Assembly (NCBI GenBank): GCA_947588845.1
Contig: CANQAR010000012.1
Coordinates: 1 to 49,515 of the forward strand
Length of the DNA stretch: 49,515 nt
Origin: an uncultured Lachnospiraceae bacterium
GTDB lineage: Bacteria; Bacillota; Clostridia; Lachnospirales; Lachnospiraceae
Direction: 5' to 3'
Position numbers and translations under genes: made by a program. Below the pieces are notes generated by a model that saw only the letters and a program-made list of their open reading frames with translations, ran no database searches and was not told the origin of the DNA. Below are positions 25,823-34,550 of the stretch, piece by piece (position 1 is the first letter of the stretch; every line of letters starts with the position of its first letter).

Positions 25823-27280
25823 TCAGTCCGGAATCACCGGCACCGCATCGGCAGGAATCGGACAGACATAGCCCTGCACTGTGCGCTTTTCAAACTCGCG
25901 GCGCGCCTCCTGCAGAATCTCCGGTTTTGTCAGAAGATCAATCGCGGACGCTGCCAGCACTTTTCCCGCGCACAGGGCCGCCTTATGTCCGATCTCTGTC
26001 CGGTCACAGGAAACATTCTGCCAGCTGTGGCCGGGGCAGCCGTTCGGCCACGACGCCACATGAATCTGGCCGGTCGGCGTCAGCCAGCTTACATCTCCCA
26101 CATCCGTGGACCCTGCCTTGAACGCCTCCCCCTGGTAAAGCGGCGCAAGAAACGCATTCATCGCATGACCTGTCTCCGCCCGCATTCTCTGTACCTCCTC
26201 GCGCAGATTCGTATCAAATTCCGCAGCAACTCCCGGTATGCCGTCGCTACCCGGATACGTCTCTGCCAGCGCATCGGCAAACTTATTTTCCTCCTCTGTG
26301 TAGGCCGGAACTCCAATCTCCTTAAAATTCTCATACAGCACACGCTCAATTACAAAGTTGCTGACCGTGTCCGCAACCCCGTCGATAAATTTGCGCTCAA
26401 ACGTCGTGTCCGTCATCAGCGCCGCTCCCTCAGCGATCCGGTCCACTCTTTTCTGCAACTCTACCGCCTCAGCTACATGATTCGACCGCACCATGTAGAG
26501 CACGCTTGCACGCGGCTGGACCACATTCGGACTGCAGCCGCCCGCATCGGTGATCGCATAATGGATCCTCGCCTTGTCACTCATATGTTCCCGCAGAAAC
26601 TGGACGCCGATATTCATCAGCTCCACTGCGTCGAGAGCGCTCCGCCCTTTCTCCGGCGCTCCCGCCGCATGGGACGCAACGCCTGAAAACTTATACTGCA
26701 CCTGAATGCAGGAATTCGACGAACCAGTCGCCGCCTCATTAACGTCTTCCGGATGCCAGGTCAGCGCGGCGTCCAGCTCTCTCCACAGACCGTCTCTCGC
26801 CATAAACGCTTTTGCCGCTCCGCCTTCCTCTCCCGGGCAGCCATACAGGACAACTGTTCCCTCCTGACCGGACCGCGCAAGAAACTCCTTCACTCCAAGA
26901 GCTGCTGCGAATGCTCCCGCTCCAAGCAGATTGTGGCCGCAGCCGTGGCCGCAGCCGCCTGGCTGAATCTCTTCCCGTTCCGTTTTTCCGGCTTTCTGGG
27001 AAAGTCCAGAAAGCGCGTCGTACTCCGCAAGAATCCCGATCAACGGTCTGCCGCTCCCAAAGCTCGCCGCAAACGCGGTCTCGATCCCGCAGATTCCACG
27101 CTCCACAGTAAAGCCCTCTTCTTCCAGGACTTTGCAGTATAAAGCTGCCGATTTGAATTCCTGCAAAGACAGCTCTGCAAATTCCCAGATCTGATCCGCC
27201 ACTTCCGTAATCAATCCTGCTTTTTCCTCTATCTGTTTTATTGCCTCTCTTTTCAATTCCTGTTCATGACCCATCCTCAT
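25823..27280 (-). CDS. M20-family amidohydrolase (AbgB/peptidase-like)
   Basis: About 485 residues. Metal-binding motifs of the M20 family are seen: GGCGHGCGHNLLGAGA with the zinc-ligand histidines, YGCPGEEGGAAKAF with the catalytic Glu, and WHPEDVNEA. The central lid/dimerisation domain (KFSGVASHAAGAPEKGRSALDAVELM) follows. The closest named family is the p-aminobenzoyl-glutamate hydrolase AbgB type; other substrates (acylated amino acids, dipeptides) are possible. The start at 27280 (MRMGHEQ) has GGAGAAA upstream. A long in-frame extension upstream is dispersed element B read as protein and is not part of the gene. Confidence 0.88.
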   Translation of the reverse strand: MRMGHEQELKREAIKQIEEKAGLITEVADQIWEFAELSLQEFKSAALYCKVLEEEGFTVERGICGIETAFAASFGSGRPLIGILAEYDALSGLSQKAGKTEREEIQPGGCGHGCGHNLLGAGAFAAALGVKEFLARSGQEGTVVLYGCPGEEGGAAKAFMARDGLWRELDAALTWHPEDVNEAATGSSNSCIQVQYKFSGVASHAAGAPEKGRSALDAVELMNIGVQFLREHMSDKARIHYAITDAGGCSPNVVQPRASVLYMVRSNHVAEAVELQKRVDRIAEGAALMTDTTFERKFIDGVADTVSNFVIERVLYENFKEIGVPAYTEEENKFADALAETYPGSDGIPGVAAEFDTNLREEVQRMRAETGHAMNAFLAPLYQGEAFKAGSTDVGDVSWLTPTGQIHVASWPNGCPGHSWQNVSCDRTEIGHKAALCAGKVLAASAIDLLTKPEILQEARREFEKRTVQGYVCPIPADAVPVIPD

Positions 27281-27310
27281 AGCTTTTCTCCGTTTCTCTA
27301 AACTCCATTC

Positions 27311-27454
27311 GTTACTGTTCACTCTGTGACCAGCAACAACGCTTCGCGATGCACAGAAATGCCACCTTCGTGGCATTTCGCGCCTCAGACCTCGGGATTT
27401 CCGGGCAATCTGCCCGGAAATCACCTCGAGCTCAGTGGTTGTGTGAACTGTAAC
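27311..27454. repeat. Dispersed palindromic element, copy B
   Basis: About 144 bases with inverted ends GTTACTGTTCAC (27311-27322) and GTGAACTGTAAC (27443-27454). It shares with copy A the ends, the hairpin GAAATGCCACCTTCGTGGCA and the core GCGCCTCAGACCTCGGG followed by the GGAAATC stem. It lacks one internal hairpin that copy A has. It is inserted just upstream of the M20 gene. Confidence 0.7.
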
Positions 27455-27482
27455 CTCCATTCTCTTTTACGCTGAAAAGTGC

Positions 27483-27636
27483 TTGCGGTACTTTAGAGAT
27501 TGTGGTATATTAAACATTAGAGAGGGACATCTGCACTAACAGATGCCCCATTGGAGCTGCCGATAGACGGTTAGCCCGGATTATAAATAACTAAGAAATC
27601 AGCCGCTCAGTTTTCCAGACCGGGGCGGCTATTTCT
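27483..27636 (+). ncRNA. Candidate small structured RNA (type I antitoxin-like)
   Basis: A promoter (TTGCGG 27483-27488, 17-base spacer, TATATT 27506-27511) is followed by about 120 bases with no ORF. These contain a strong stem (GACATCTG / CAGATGCC) and end in a terminator-like hairpin AGCCGC / GCGGCT (27601-27631) with a T-rich tail. The 17 bases at 27647-27663 are also found after a similar hairpin at 2448-2487. On the opposite strand a second promoter-like pair (TTGCAT, 17 bases, TAGTAT near 27745-27717) could give an overlapping antisense transcript. This resembles RatA/TxpA-type loci, but no clear toxin ORF was found. Confidence 0.4.
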
Positions 27637-27750
27637 GTGTCCTGTTACTATCTTTACCAAAAGAATATCCTATTTCTCTCCGAAGAGGGCTAACCGCCTG
27701 CCATCCTGGCAGTCCCAAGTAATACTACCATAATTCGACAGGAAATGCAA

Positions 27751-28530
27751 TCACAGAACCTTCGCCAGGAAATCCTTCAGTCTCGGATTCTGCGGACACC
27801 CGAAGATATCATCCGGCGTTCCTTCTTCCAGCAGTTTTCCGTCTGCCATGAAGAGCACCCGGTTGCCGACCTCGCGCGCGAAGCCCATCTCATGGGTCAC
27901 GCACACCATCGTCATGCCCTCCTTCGCGAGTTCCTTCATAACGTCAAGCACCTCTCCGACCATCTCCGGGTCGAGCGCGGATGTCGGCTCGTCGAACAGC
28001 ATGACCTCCGGCTCCATCGCAAGCGCGCGCACGATCGCCACACGCTGTTTCTGTCCGCCGGACAACTGGATCGGATAAGCGCCGGCGCGGTCCTTGAGGC
28101 CGACACGGTCCAGAAGTGCGAGAGCTTTCTCTTCGGCTTCAGCTTTTGCCATGCCTTTTACCTTCACCGGAGCAAGCGTCATATTGTCGAGGATCGTCAT
28201 ATGCGGGAAGAGATTAAAGTGCTGGAACACCATCCCCATCTTCTGGCGCAGCTCGTCGATGTTGAGCTTTACCTTTTTTCCCTCGCTGTTCACATATTTC
28301 TTTTTTGTGATATCCACACCGTCAAATATGATTGAACCGCCGGTCGGCTCCTCAAGGAGATTCAGACTGCGCAGAAACGTGGATTTTCCGGAACCTGAGG
28401 GACCGATGACCACCATCACGTCTCCTCTGCAGATATTCGTCGTCACGCCGTCAAGAGCCTTGATGGCGCCCATATTATAATGTTTTTTCAGATCTGTTAC
28501 CTGGATCAGGCTGTTATCTCTTGTCGCCAC
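27751..28530 (-). CDS. Polar amino-acid ABC transporter, ATP-binding protein
   Basis: 259 residues, GlnQ/HisP type. Walker [10 protein letters not shown], signature [15 protein letters not shown], Walker [15 protein letters not shown] and the switch region [13 protein letters not shown] are all present, and [13 protein letters not shown] is the Q loop. An insert with [14 protein letters not shown] near residues 75-90 is typical of the Firmicute subgroup. It overlaps the permease gene by 17 bases. With the permease and the binding protein upstream it makes a complete importer for a polar amino acid; the substrate cannot be named. Confidence 0.95.
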   Translation of the reverse strand: MATRDNSLIQVTDLKKHYNMGAIKALDGVTTNICRGDVMVVIGPSGSGKSTFLRSLNLLEEPTGGSIIFDGVDITKKKYVNSEGKKVKLNIDELRQKMGMVFQHFNLFPHMTILDNMTLAPVKVKGMAKAEAEEKALALLDRVGLKDRAGAYPIQLSGGQKQRVAIVRALAMEPEVMLFDEPTSALDPEMVGEVLDVMKELAKEGMTMVCVTHEMGFAREVGNRVLFMADGKLLEEGTPDDIFGCPQNPRLKDFLAKVL

Positions 28531-29299
28531 GGCTCATCCTCCTTTCAAAATACGCGATCAGCTTCGAGGTCGGGAAACACAGGCAGAAGTAAATCGCGGT
28601 CGCCACCAGCAGCGGCTCCACAATGATGAAGGTCGCACCCTTCACCGCGTTGACTGCCGACATGATATCCTGCACGCCAATCGTGTAGGTGATCGCAGAT
28701 TCCTTGATGATCACGACGAACTCGTTCGCAATCGCAGGCAGAATGTTCTTGAGTGCCTGCGGCAGAATGATGTAGCGCAGATTCTGTACCTGTGACAGGC
28801 CGAGCGATCTTGCCGCCTCCGTCTGTCCTCCGTCGATCGACTGGATGCCGGAACGGATGATCTCGCACAGGTACGCGCCGGAGTTCATCCCAAGCGCGAC
28901 GACGCCGGGGAAGAAGCGGTCAAATTTGATAAAACCAAACATGCTGAACGACGGCAGGCTGATGATGCCGAAAACACCGTAGTAGATGATAAAAATCTGG
29001 ACCAGCACGGGCGTGGAACGAAGCAGCTCCACGTAAGCGGTCGCGATAAAGCTCAGAGGATTAAAGCGGCTGACGACCGCGAGAAATCCTTTTTCTCTCT
29101 GGTATCCTTCCTTCGTCGTCCCAAGGAAACGGAACGGCCGGATATTTGACAGCCTCATCAGCGCCAGCACAAGCGCGATACAGAAGCCGATCGCGACAGT
29201 AAACAGGGAAAGCATGACCGTTACAATGATACCTTGCCTGAACAGCTGCGCATACGGCAGTATTTTGGGAAAATTACTCAGCTGTATAAAACTACCCAT
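28514..29299 (-). CDS. Polar amino-acid ABC transporter, permease
   Basis: About 261 residues with five predicted membrane helices and the coupling motif [29 protein letters not shown], the HisM/GlnP signature that docks the ATPase. The start at 29299 ([10 protein letters not shown]) follows GAAAGGAGT. A stretch between helices (residues 60-75, [14 protein letters not shown]) faces the cytoplasm. It forms an operon with the ATPase downstream and the binding protein upstream, separated from the latter by a hairpin-rich gap. Confidence 0.92.
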   Translation of the reverse strand: MGSFIQLSNFPKILPYAQLFRQGIIVTVMLSLFTVAIGFCIALVLALMRLSNIRPFRFLGTTKEGYQREKGFLAVVSRFNPLSFIATAYVELLRSTPVLVQIFIIYYGVFGIISLPSFSMFGFIKFDRFFPGVVALGMNSGAYLCEIIRSGIQSIDGGQTEAARSLGLSQVQNLRYIILPQALKNILPAIANEFVVIIKESAITYTIGVQDIMSAVNAVKGATFIIVEPLLVATAIYFCLCFPTSKLIAYFERRMSRGDKR

Positions 29300-29334
29300 A
29301 GATACTCCTTTCGGGATATGTTGACGGATACGCA

Positions 29335-29527
29335 TTCGCGGATATTTTGTCCCGCAAATATTCCGCATTGTCAGGACCCTTGCGGGTCATTTTGGATGAT
29401 ACAAGAATTCCTCCCCGAATCCTCAGGGAGGAACTGCGTCTTTGCATTGTTTCAGGATTTCGAGTGTATGAAATACGGAGAAATCCATGACGCCACGGGG
29501 ACAAAAAATACTTTTTGGCCCCGGCAT
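29335..29527 (-). promoter_or_regulatory. Hairpin-rich spacer between binding-protein and permease genes
   Basis: The 243-base gap contains at least four stem-loops on the minus strand: a large one with stem CGGGGCCAAAAA / TTTTTTGTCCCCG (about 29483-29525), TTCCTCCC / GGGAGGAA (29410-29435), GACCC-GCAA-GGGTC near 29376-29390, and GCGGA…TCCGC at 29337-29366. The first could act as a leaky terminator, leaving more binding-protein than membrane-subunit transcript, as is common in such importers. Confidence 0.5.
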
Positions 29528-29542
29528 CATCTTTTCATGGAT

Positions 29543-30418
29543 TTATTCTGTGACAGCCTCAGTCTCTGACTCTGCCTCTTCTTCCGGAACAGAGCCGTCC
29601 TCATCCAGAAGTCCTTCGTACTTCTCACCTGTAGCCAGCTCATTCGCCTCAGCGATGAACTGCTCAAGGGAACCGTCTTCCGTTGCCGCCGCGATTGCCT
29701 CATTGACCGCGTTCAGAAGTCCCTCGTTGCCCTTGCACACGCCGACTGCGGAGCCTTCAAACTCATACGGAACGTCCGCTACAATCTCAAGCTCCGGATA
29801 GTTCTTCTGATAGCTCTTCGCCACGTCTGTCTCAATATAGGCTGCGTCCATCTTGCCGGAGATAAGCTCGGCGATGATATCCGTCACCTTCGGAAGGGAG
29901 ATGATATCGGCATCCGGGCTGTTTGTCTGAGCCAGATCCAGCTGGATCGATCCGGTCTGCGCGCCTACGGTGACATCCGGATTGTTGATCGCCTCAAATG
30001 TATTGTAGGTCTCCGCGTTATCCTTCGTGGTGACAAGCGACTGTCCGCCTTTGTAATAGATATCGGAGAAGTCCATGATGCCCTCTCTCTTCGTATCCGG
30101 CGACAGACCTGCCATGCCAAGGTCAACCGATTTCGTCTGCAGTTCGCTCAGCACGCCGTCGAAATCAACCGTCACAACCTCAAGCTCAAGTCCCATATAA
30201 TCCGCTATGTACTGCGCAAGCGCCATATCGAACCCGGCAAGTGTGGAAGAGCCGTCCTCGCCGATCGCGTAGAACTCATACGGAGCAAAATCCGGGCTGG
30301 TAGCCACTGTGAGTTTGCCTTCCGCAACCGTCTCAACAGCTCCCTCTTCAGCAAAAGCCGTCAGAGATGCAGCGGCACAGCATGCCGCTATGGAAAGTGC
30401 AAGCAGTTTCTTTTTCAT
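29543..30418 (-). CDS. Polar amino-acid ABC transporter, substrate-binding protein
   Basis: About 291 residues. A signal peptide (MKKKLLALSIAACCAAASLTAFA) is followed by a type II periplasmic-binding fold (KLTVATSPDFAPYEFY, DFSDIYYKGGQSLV, TVGAQTGSIQ, DAAYIETDVA). IAAC at residues 10-13 could be a lipobox, but the h-region would be very short; cleavage at AFA-EE is the other choice. The last ~25 residues are an acidic tail rich in Glu/Ser/Thr (PEEEAESETEAVTE), seen in other secreted proteins here. Upstream lies a promoter with TTGATT and TATAAT (about 30526-30499). First gene of the importer operon. Confidence 0.93.
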   Translation of the reverse strand: MKKKLLALSIAACCAAASLTAFAEEGAVETVAEGKLTVATSPDFAPYEFYAIGEDGSSTLAGFDMALAQYIADYMGLELEVVTVDFDGVLSELQTKSVDLGMAGLSPDTKREGIMDFSDIYYKGGQSLVTTKDNAETYNTFEAINNPDVTVGAQTGSIQLDLAQTNSPDADIISLPKVTDIIAELISGKMDAAYIETDVAKSYQKNYPELEIVADVPYEFEGSAVGVCKGNEGLLNAVNEAIAAATEDGSLEQFIAEANELATGEKYEGLLDEDGSVPEEEAESETEAVTE

Positions 30419-30498
30419 AAATTTGTCCTCCTTGTCCGCGCGGAATATCCGCCGGAAATTTTCTCGAATAAATATAAACAACAGTCAACTAATTATTC

Positions 30499-30526
30499 AT
30501 TATAAACAAATTCTGAAAATAATCAA
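30499..30526 (-). promoter_or_regulatory. Promoter of the amino-acid importer operon
   Basis: Minus-strand TTGATT, 16-base spacer, TATAAT, within a very AT-rich stretch about 80 bases before the binding-protein start. Confidence 0.55.
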
Positions 30527-30556
30527 GTATATTTTTCGGGAAAATGTTTTTTTTAC

Positions 30557-30705
30557 GTTACAGTTTTACTCTCCAACGGGCCCGAGGTGATTTCTGTGCA
30601 TACCTGAGTATGCAGAAAAGCCTCCGCAGAGGGCTTTCTGTATCACGGACCATTGTTCACGCCTCACAGTCTGCCGGAAAATCATCTGGAACTCGATGTG
30701 AGACT
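30557..30705. repeat. Dispersed palindromic element, copy C (degenerate)
   Basis: A mosaic of the element: a GTTACAG end, the GAGGTGATTTC segment in reverse orientation, a GCAGAAAAGCCTCCGC hairpin like that of copy A, and a degraded core (GCCTCACAG…GGAAAATCATCTGGAACTCGATG). The stop codon and last residues of the MATE gene at 30682 lie within it, so insertion of the element appears to have supplied the end of that protein. Confidence 0.5.
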
Positions 30706-32052
30706 GAAAATTTTCTTCAGCATCACCAGAGCAGCCACGGCAAGAACCAGCTCCGCAAACGGCTGTGCATACGCGAGTCCGTACAGCGGGAACAGCCAGT
30801 TCAGCACATAGAGCGCCGGAATCTCCAGAAGAATCTTACGCATGATCGCAAAACAAAGGGCATATTTCCCCATCCCGAGCGCCTGGAAGACGCCGACCGC
30901 CAGGAAATCGATAAAGATCAGCGGCTGTTCCAGACAGAATCCGCGCAGAAAACGTGTCCCATAGCCGATGATCGACTCGTTTTTCATGAAAGCGCTGACG
31001 ATGCCGCCGGCGCCAAGATAATAGCAAAACGAGACAAAGACCGTAGCCGGAACCATCAGCTTCATCGCAAACAGGATCGCGTCCTTCATACGCTTCCGGT
31101 TGCCGCTTGAGAAGTTGTAGCCGACCAGCGGCATAATGCCCTGCGAAAAGCCCAGCGCGATCTGCATCGGAACCATATTGATCTTCTGCGCAATGCCCAT
31201 CGCCGCCACGGCGTCCGCCCCGTGGATCGAGGTAAAATTATTGAGAATCGTCATCCCTGTCACATTCAGAAGATTTTGGATGGAAGCCGGGATTCCCACG
31301 CCGCACACACCCAACACAATTTCTTTCCGGAACCCGAATTTTTTCGGATTGACACAGACGAACGTGGTCTTCCGCCTCACGCGGAGAAGCACAAAAAAGT
31401 AGCAGCAGGCCACGCAGTTGGACAGAAATGTCGCAAGACCTGCTCCGGCCGCTCCCATGTTCAGCCCCCACGGAAGAATGAAAAACGGGTCAAGCACAAT
31501 ATTCAGCAGACAGCCGCTCATCGTTCCGAGGCTGGCGTGGAAAGAAGAGCCTTCCGAGCGCACCAGATACGCGAGGACGACATTCAGGATCGCCGGAGCC
31601 GCACCGCAGTAGACCGTCCAGAACATATAACTGTCCGTAGCGGCCAGCGTATCCGCATCCGCGCCAAGCAAAACCAGCAGAGGTCCCCGGAACAGGACGC
31701 ACAGCAACGAAAAAAGAATCCCGCAGAAAAGAGCGCAGTAAAATCCGAACGCGGAACTGCGGTAAACCGTCTCATACTCTTTTCTTCCAAGCGCCCGGCT
31801 CATCATGCTTGAACTTCCGACGCCGAACAGATTGTTCACCGCATTAAACGCCAGAAGAACCGGCGCCGCAAGCGTAACCGCCGCGTTCTGCACCGGATCA
31901 TTCAGCATTCCCACAAAGTATGTATCCGCCAGATTATAAAGCACCATGACAAGCGAGCTCAGGATTGTCGGTACTGTCAGTTTCGCCACCGCGGACGGAA
32001 TCGGCATGCGTTCAAATAACTCTGTTTTTCCATTTTCAGCCAAAATCAGCAC
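30682..32052 (-). CDS. MATE family efflux transporter
   Basis: 456 residues, twelve predicted membrane helices, with the two-fold repeat (AKLTVPTILSSLVMVLYNLADTYFVG and LGVCGVGIPASIQNLLNVTG). It belongs to the same superfamily as the two MATE genes at 17188 and 20691 but to a different branch. The last residues (SLTSSSR) are encoded within dispersed element C, so the C-terminus may have been changed by it. Monocistronic; transcribed toward the importer operon's promoter region. Confidence 0.9.
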   Translation of the reverse strand: MLILAENGKTELFERMPIPSAVAKLTVPTILSSLVMVLYNLADTYFVGMLNDPVQNAAVTLAAPVLLAFNAVNNLFGVGSSSMMSRALGRKEYETVYRSSAFGFYCALFCGILFSLLCVLFRGPLLVLLGADADTLAATDSYMFWTVYCGAAPAILNVVLAYLVRSEGSSFHASLGTMSGCLLNIVLDPFFILPWGLNMGAAGAGLATFLSNCVACCYFFVLLRVRRKTTFVCVNPKKFGFRKEIVLGVCGVGIPASIQNLLNVTGMTILNNFTSIHGADAVAAMGIAQKINMVPMQIALGFSQGIMPLVGYNFSSGNRKRMKDAILFAMKLMVPATVFVSFCYYLGAGGIVSAFMKNESIIGYGTRFLRGFCLEQPLIFIDFLAVGVFQALGMGKYALCFAIMRKILLEIPALYVLNWLFPLYGLAYAQPFAELVLAVAALVMLKKIFSLTSSSR

Positions 32053-32093
32053 CTTCTTTAAATTTTTTAATCATCGCCGCTTATCTTACCACA

Positions 32094-32131
32094 AAATAAC
32101 AGCCGCGGAAACACCTTTTTTCTGCGGCTGT
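32094..32131 (-). terminator. Terminator of the corrinoid/chelatase locus
   Basis: Stem ACAGCCGC / GCGGCTGT extended by A/T pairs, followed on the minus strand by TTATTTTG. It lies about 160 bases past the TIM-barrel gene, the last gene of the locus, and just before the MATE gene start. Confidence 0.65.
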
Positions 32132-32156
32132 CGTTCTGCAGTATGCAATGACCATA

Positions 32157-32250
32157 GTTCACTCTTCCACCAAGCTTGAAGTGATTTCCGGACAAAGTGT
32201 CTGGAAATCCCGAGGTCTGAGGCGCAGACCATGCCTGAGCATGCAATGGA
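32157..32250. repeat. Dispersed palindromic element, copy D (partial, reverse)
   Basis: A partial copy in reverse orientation: GTTCAC end, GTGATTTCCGGACAAAGTGTC stem, then CCCGAGGTCTGAGGCGC, the reverse complement of the core of copies A and B. It lies between the terminator and the end of the TIM-barrel gene. Confidence 0.6.
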
Positions 32251-32293
32251 AATCAGCTGCCGGCGCGGCATGCAGACCGCGCAGACGAGCAGA

Positions 32294-33280
32294 TTAATTC
32301 AAGGCCGCCGGCACGCTGTGCTGCGGATTCCCGGTCCCGCAAAGCGCCTCCATAAACCGCTCGTGCTCCGCGCGGTCTTCCGTGAGAAGCTCATACACGA
32401 GATACTCCGGATTCAGCCATTCCACAACATCCCAGGCCTCCCTGCAGAGGAACGGTCTGTGACTGTCCACCTGCCAGACATACCAGGCAAGCGCCCCATT
32501 CTTCTCATCATAGGAACCTTTCATTACAGGCGGATGTTTTTTCTGCTCCTCCACGTACGCGCCGCTTAAGGTCTGATGGAAATGGATCCCCCGGATAATC
32601 GATCGGTCCTCATACCGTTCCATGACCTCTCGCAGGTAAGCAGCGCCCTCCTGCTCCGTGCGAAGCGCTGTGTTCGTGTGCAGCAGATGTCCGGTATCCA
32701 GCATAATCCCCTTGCGCGGATAGCGGACTTTCTCAAGCAGCCGGTATGTAACTTCCGGCCGCGTCATCGTAAGTCCTGGCCACCACAGATTTTCAAGCAG
32801 GAGTTCAAATCCTTCATCCTCCGGCAGCAGCCGGTTCAGAAGATCCGCCGCGGCATCCACGATCTCCTCATCCGAATACCGGAATTTCCGCGGCACCGCC
32901 TCAGACAGGAGCACATCCGAGACATGAAAGACGACATACTCCGGATGATATCTCCGGGCAAATTCCAGGTTCTTCCGAAATGACGCAAGGATCGCTTCCT
33001 GTCCGGTTCCCCCGAAATACTGTTCCGCCTCTTCCCTGCTGCCAAACTCCTCCGCGATCGTCCGTTCATCACCCGACCAGAAGCAGTACCAGCTCGGGAA
33101 ATACTTCAGATGAACGCCAACCACATCCTCCGGCGCAACGAGCTTCTGATCATCAGGTCCCGCTTCAAGCAGTTCAAGGCCGTCAAGCCCAAACCGGCGG
33201 TAATATCCCTGAAGCTCTTTTCCGCTCTCAAAACGCTCCAGATCCGAAGAATGCGTGCAAAAATTCATGATTCGTTTCAT
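32294..33280 (-). CDS. TIM-barrel protein (sugar phosphate isomerase/epimerase-like)
   Basis: 328 residues. The xylose-isomerase-like/AP-endonuclease-2 fold is indicated by the N-terminal NFCTHSSDLERFESG, GLDGLELLEAG, a VVFHVSDVL strand, the metal-ligand Glu in ELLLENLWWPG, MLDTGHLLHT with Asp and His, and RGIHFHQTLSG with a further His pair. These give a plausible divalent-metal site. Its substrate is unknown. It follows the second binding-protein gene by four bases and is the last gene of the corrinoid locus, so a role there (for example on the sugar or lower ligand of a corrinoid) is possible but unproven. Confidence 0.7.
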   Translation of the reverse strand: MKRIMNFCTHSSDLERFESGKELQGYYRRFGLDGLELLEAGPDDQKLVAPEDVVGVHLKYFPSWYCFWSGDERTIAEEFGSREEAEQYFGGTGQEAILASFRKNLEFARRYHPEYVVFHVSDVLLSEAVPRKFRYSDEEIVDAAADLLNRLLPEDEGFELLLENLWWPGLTMTRPEVTYRLLEKVRYPRKGIMLDTGHLLHTNTALRTEQEGAAYLREVMERYEDRSIIRGIHFHQTLSGAYVEEQKKHPPVMKGSYDEKNGALAWYVWQVDSHRPFLCREAWDVVEWLNPEYLVYELLTEDRAEHERFMEALCGTGNPQHSVPAALN

Positions 33281-33284
33281 TATC

Positions 33285-34550
33285 TCACTCCGCGGTATCC
33301 GGAAGCCTTACCATATGCTGCATCTCATATCCTTCCATCAGTTCCGGATGGACGATCGCCACAAGATCCTCAAATTTCTCATCCGCATCCGCTCCGCTCA
33401 TATAGTAATCCTTTGCGTATACAAAGATATTATCATCCTGGAATGCCTTAAACTCTGTGACCAGAGGTTCCTGCGCCTCAAGATACGCCTTGTCCGGCGA
33501 GTAAGTGATCACAGACGTATAGATCATGATGTCCGCGTCCTTTGCCTTGTCCAGGAACTCTTCCATACTGATCTGCATGCTTCCGTCTCCCGCGAGATCA
33601 TTCAGCGCGTAGACTCCGCCTGCCTCCGCGATCCTCTCCGCCGTGGAGGACTCGCTGCCCTGCGTGTACACAACGCCGTCATAGAAAGAACCGATCGCTA
33701 CAACCGGACGTTCCTCCTCCGGAATCTGAGCGGTCATGTTCTTCAGCTCGTCAATTCGCGCAAGCTTCGCCTCAAAGACATCCGCCGCTTCCTGATCCAT
33801 ATTGTAGAGCGCTCCGAACAGCTTCAGCCACTCCATGTAGCCTTCGTTTGTCTCTTCCATCCAGCCCGCGTCAATAATATACGGGATTCCGACCTCGTCA
33901 AGCTGCGCGCCAAGCGTCTCCGCTCCCGGCTGACCGCCGCTCATCATCACAAGATCCGGCGCCAGTTCCGCCACTTCCTCAACATTGGCCGCCGTCTGAT
34001 CGTTCTGGACAACGTACGCGATCGTTCCGTTCTCCATTCCCTCGATGATCTCCGGGATTGTCCAGTCCTCGACCGGCGCGGACACACCGACAACCGAATC
34101 ATACAGCTCGGACCCTCCGATCGCCTCAAGGCTGCTCACCTCAGTGGCGGAACAGTACAGCACCCGCTCAACCGGCGTGCGGATCACGACGACATCTTCA
34201 TATCCTTCCGGAATCTCGCCGTCCCTGGGCACCAGGAGCCTCTTATTGCCGTCGCCGTCCGTGATCAGCTTCACGTTGTTTTCAAGATACTCAATGTCAA
34301 ACATGCTGGCATATTCAATCCCGCGTCCGCTTCCGTCGGAAACCTCTTCTTCTCCATCCGGCTCCGCGGCAGCTTCCGATTCCAGAGCTTCCGTTTCAGA
34401 GACGGTCTCTGCTTCGCCGGCGGCTTCCATGCTGACGGCCTCCGTCTCTGCCTCCTGCGCGGCCGCAGTACCGACGCCAAGCAGACCAAGACACAGCACG
34501 CTCGCAGCAGCCGTCATTCCCAGCTTCCTCTTCAGTTCATTCCTTTTCAT
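33285..34550 (-). CDS. BtuF/FecB-family ABC substrate-binding protein, second copy
   Basis: 421 residues. Signal peptide, then an acidic low-complexity linker (residues about 32-72, rich in Glu/Ala/Thr/Ser), then a class III binding-protein fold: VVVIRTPVERVLYCSATEVSSLEAIG, APDLVMMSGGQPG, and the C-terminal lobe with GSFYDGVVYTQG. There is no clear lipobox, so membrane attachment is uncertain. It is clearly paralogous to 44209-45462; both share YLENxVKLxTDGDGNKRLLVP and PEGYEDxxVIRTPVE. It lies downstream of the only ATPase gene and is served by the nearby permease at 35979-37010. The substrate is inferred to be a corrinoid or related metal chelate. Confidence 0.88.
   Translation of the reverse strand: MKRNELKRKLGMTAAASVLCLGLLGVGTAAAQEAETEAVSMEAAGEAETVSETEALESEAAAEPDGEEEVSDGSGRGIEYASMFDIEYLENNVKLITDGDGNKRLLVPRDGEIPEGYEDVVVIRTPVERVLYCSATEVSSLEAIGGSELYDSVVGVSAPVEDWTIPEIIEGMENGTIAYVVQNDQTAANVEEVAELAPDLVMMSGGQPGAETLGAQLDEVGIPYIIDAGWMEETNEGYMEWLKLFGALYNMDQEAADVFEAKLARIDELKNMTAQIPEEERPVVAIGSFYDGVVYTQGSESSTAERIAEAGGVYALNDLAGDGSMQISMEEFLDKAKDADIMIYTSVITYSPDKAYLEAQEPLVTEFKAFQDDNIFVYAKDYYMSGADADEKFEDLVAIVHPELMEGYEMQHMVRLPDTAE

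Noticed and set aside
27281-27460. 60-residue N-terminal extension of the M20 gene
   Set aside because: It is dispersed element B translated by chance; a good ribosome-binding site precedes the internal start at 27280.
15657-32250. CRISPR array
   Set aside because: The repeats are few, far apart, variable in length and palindromic, with no regular spacers and no cas genes.
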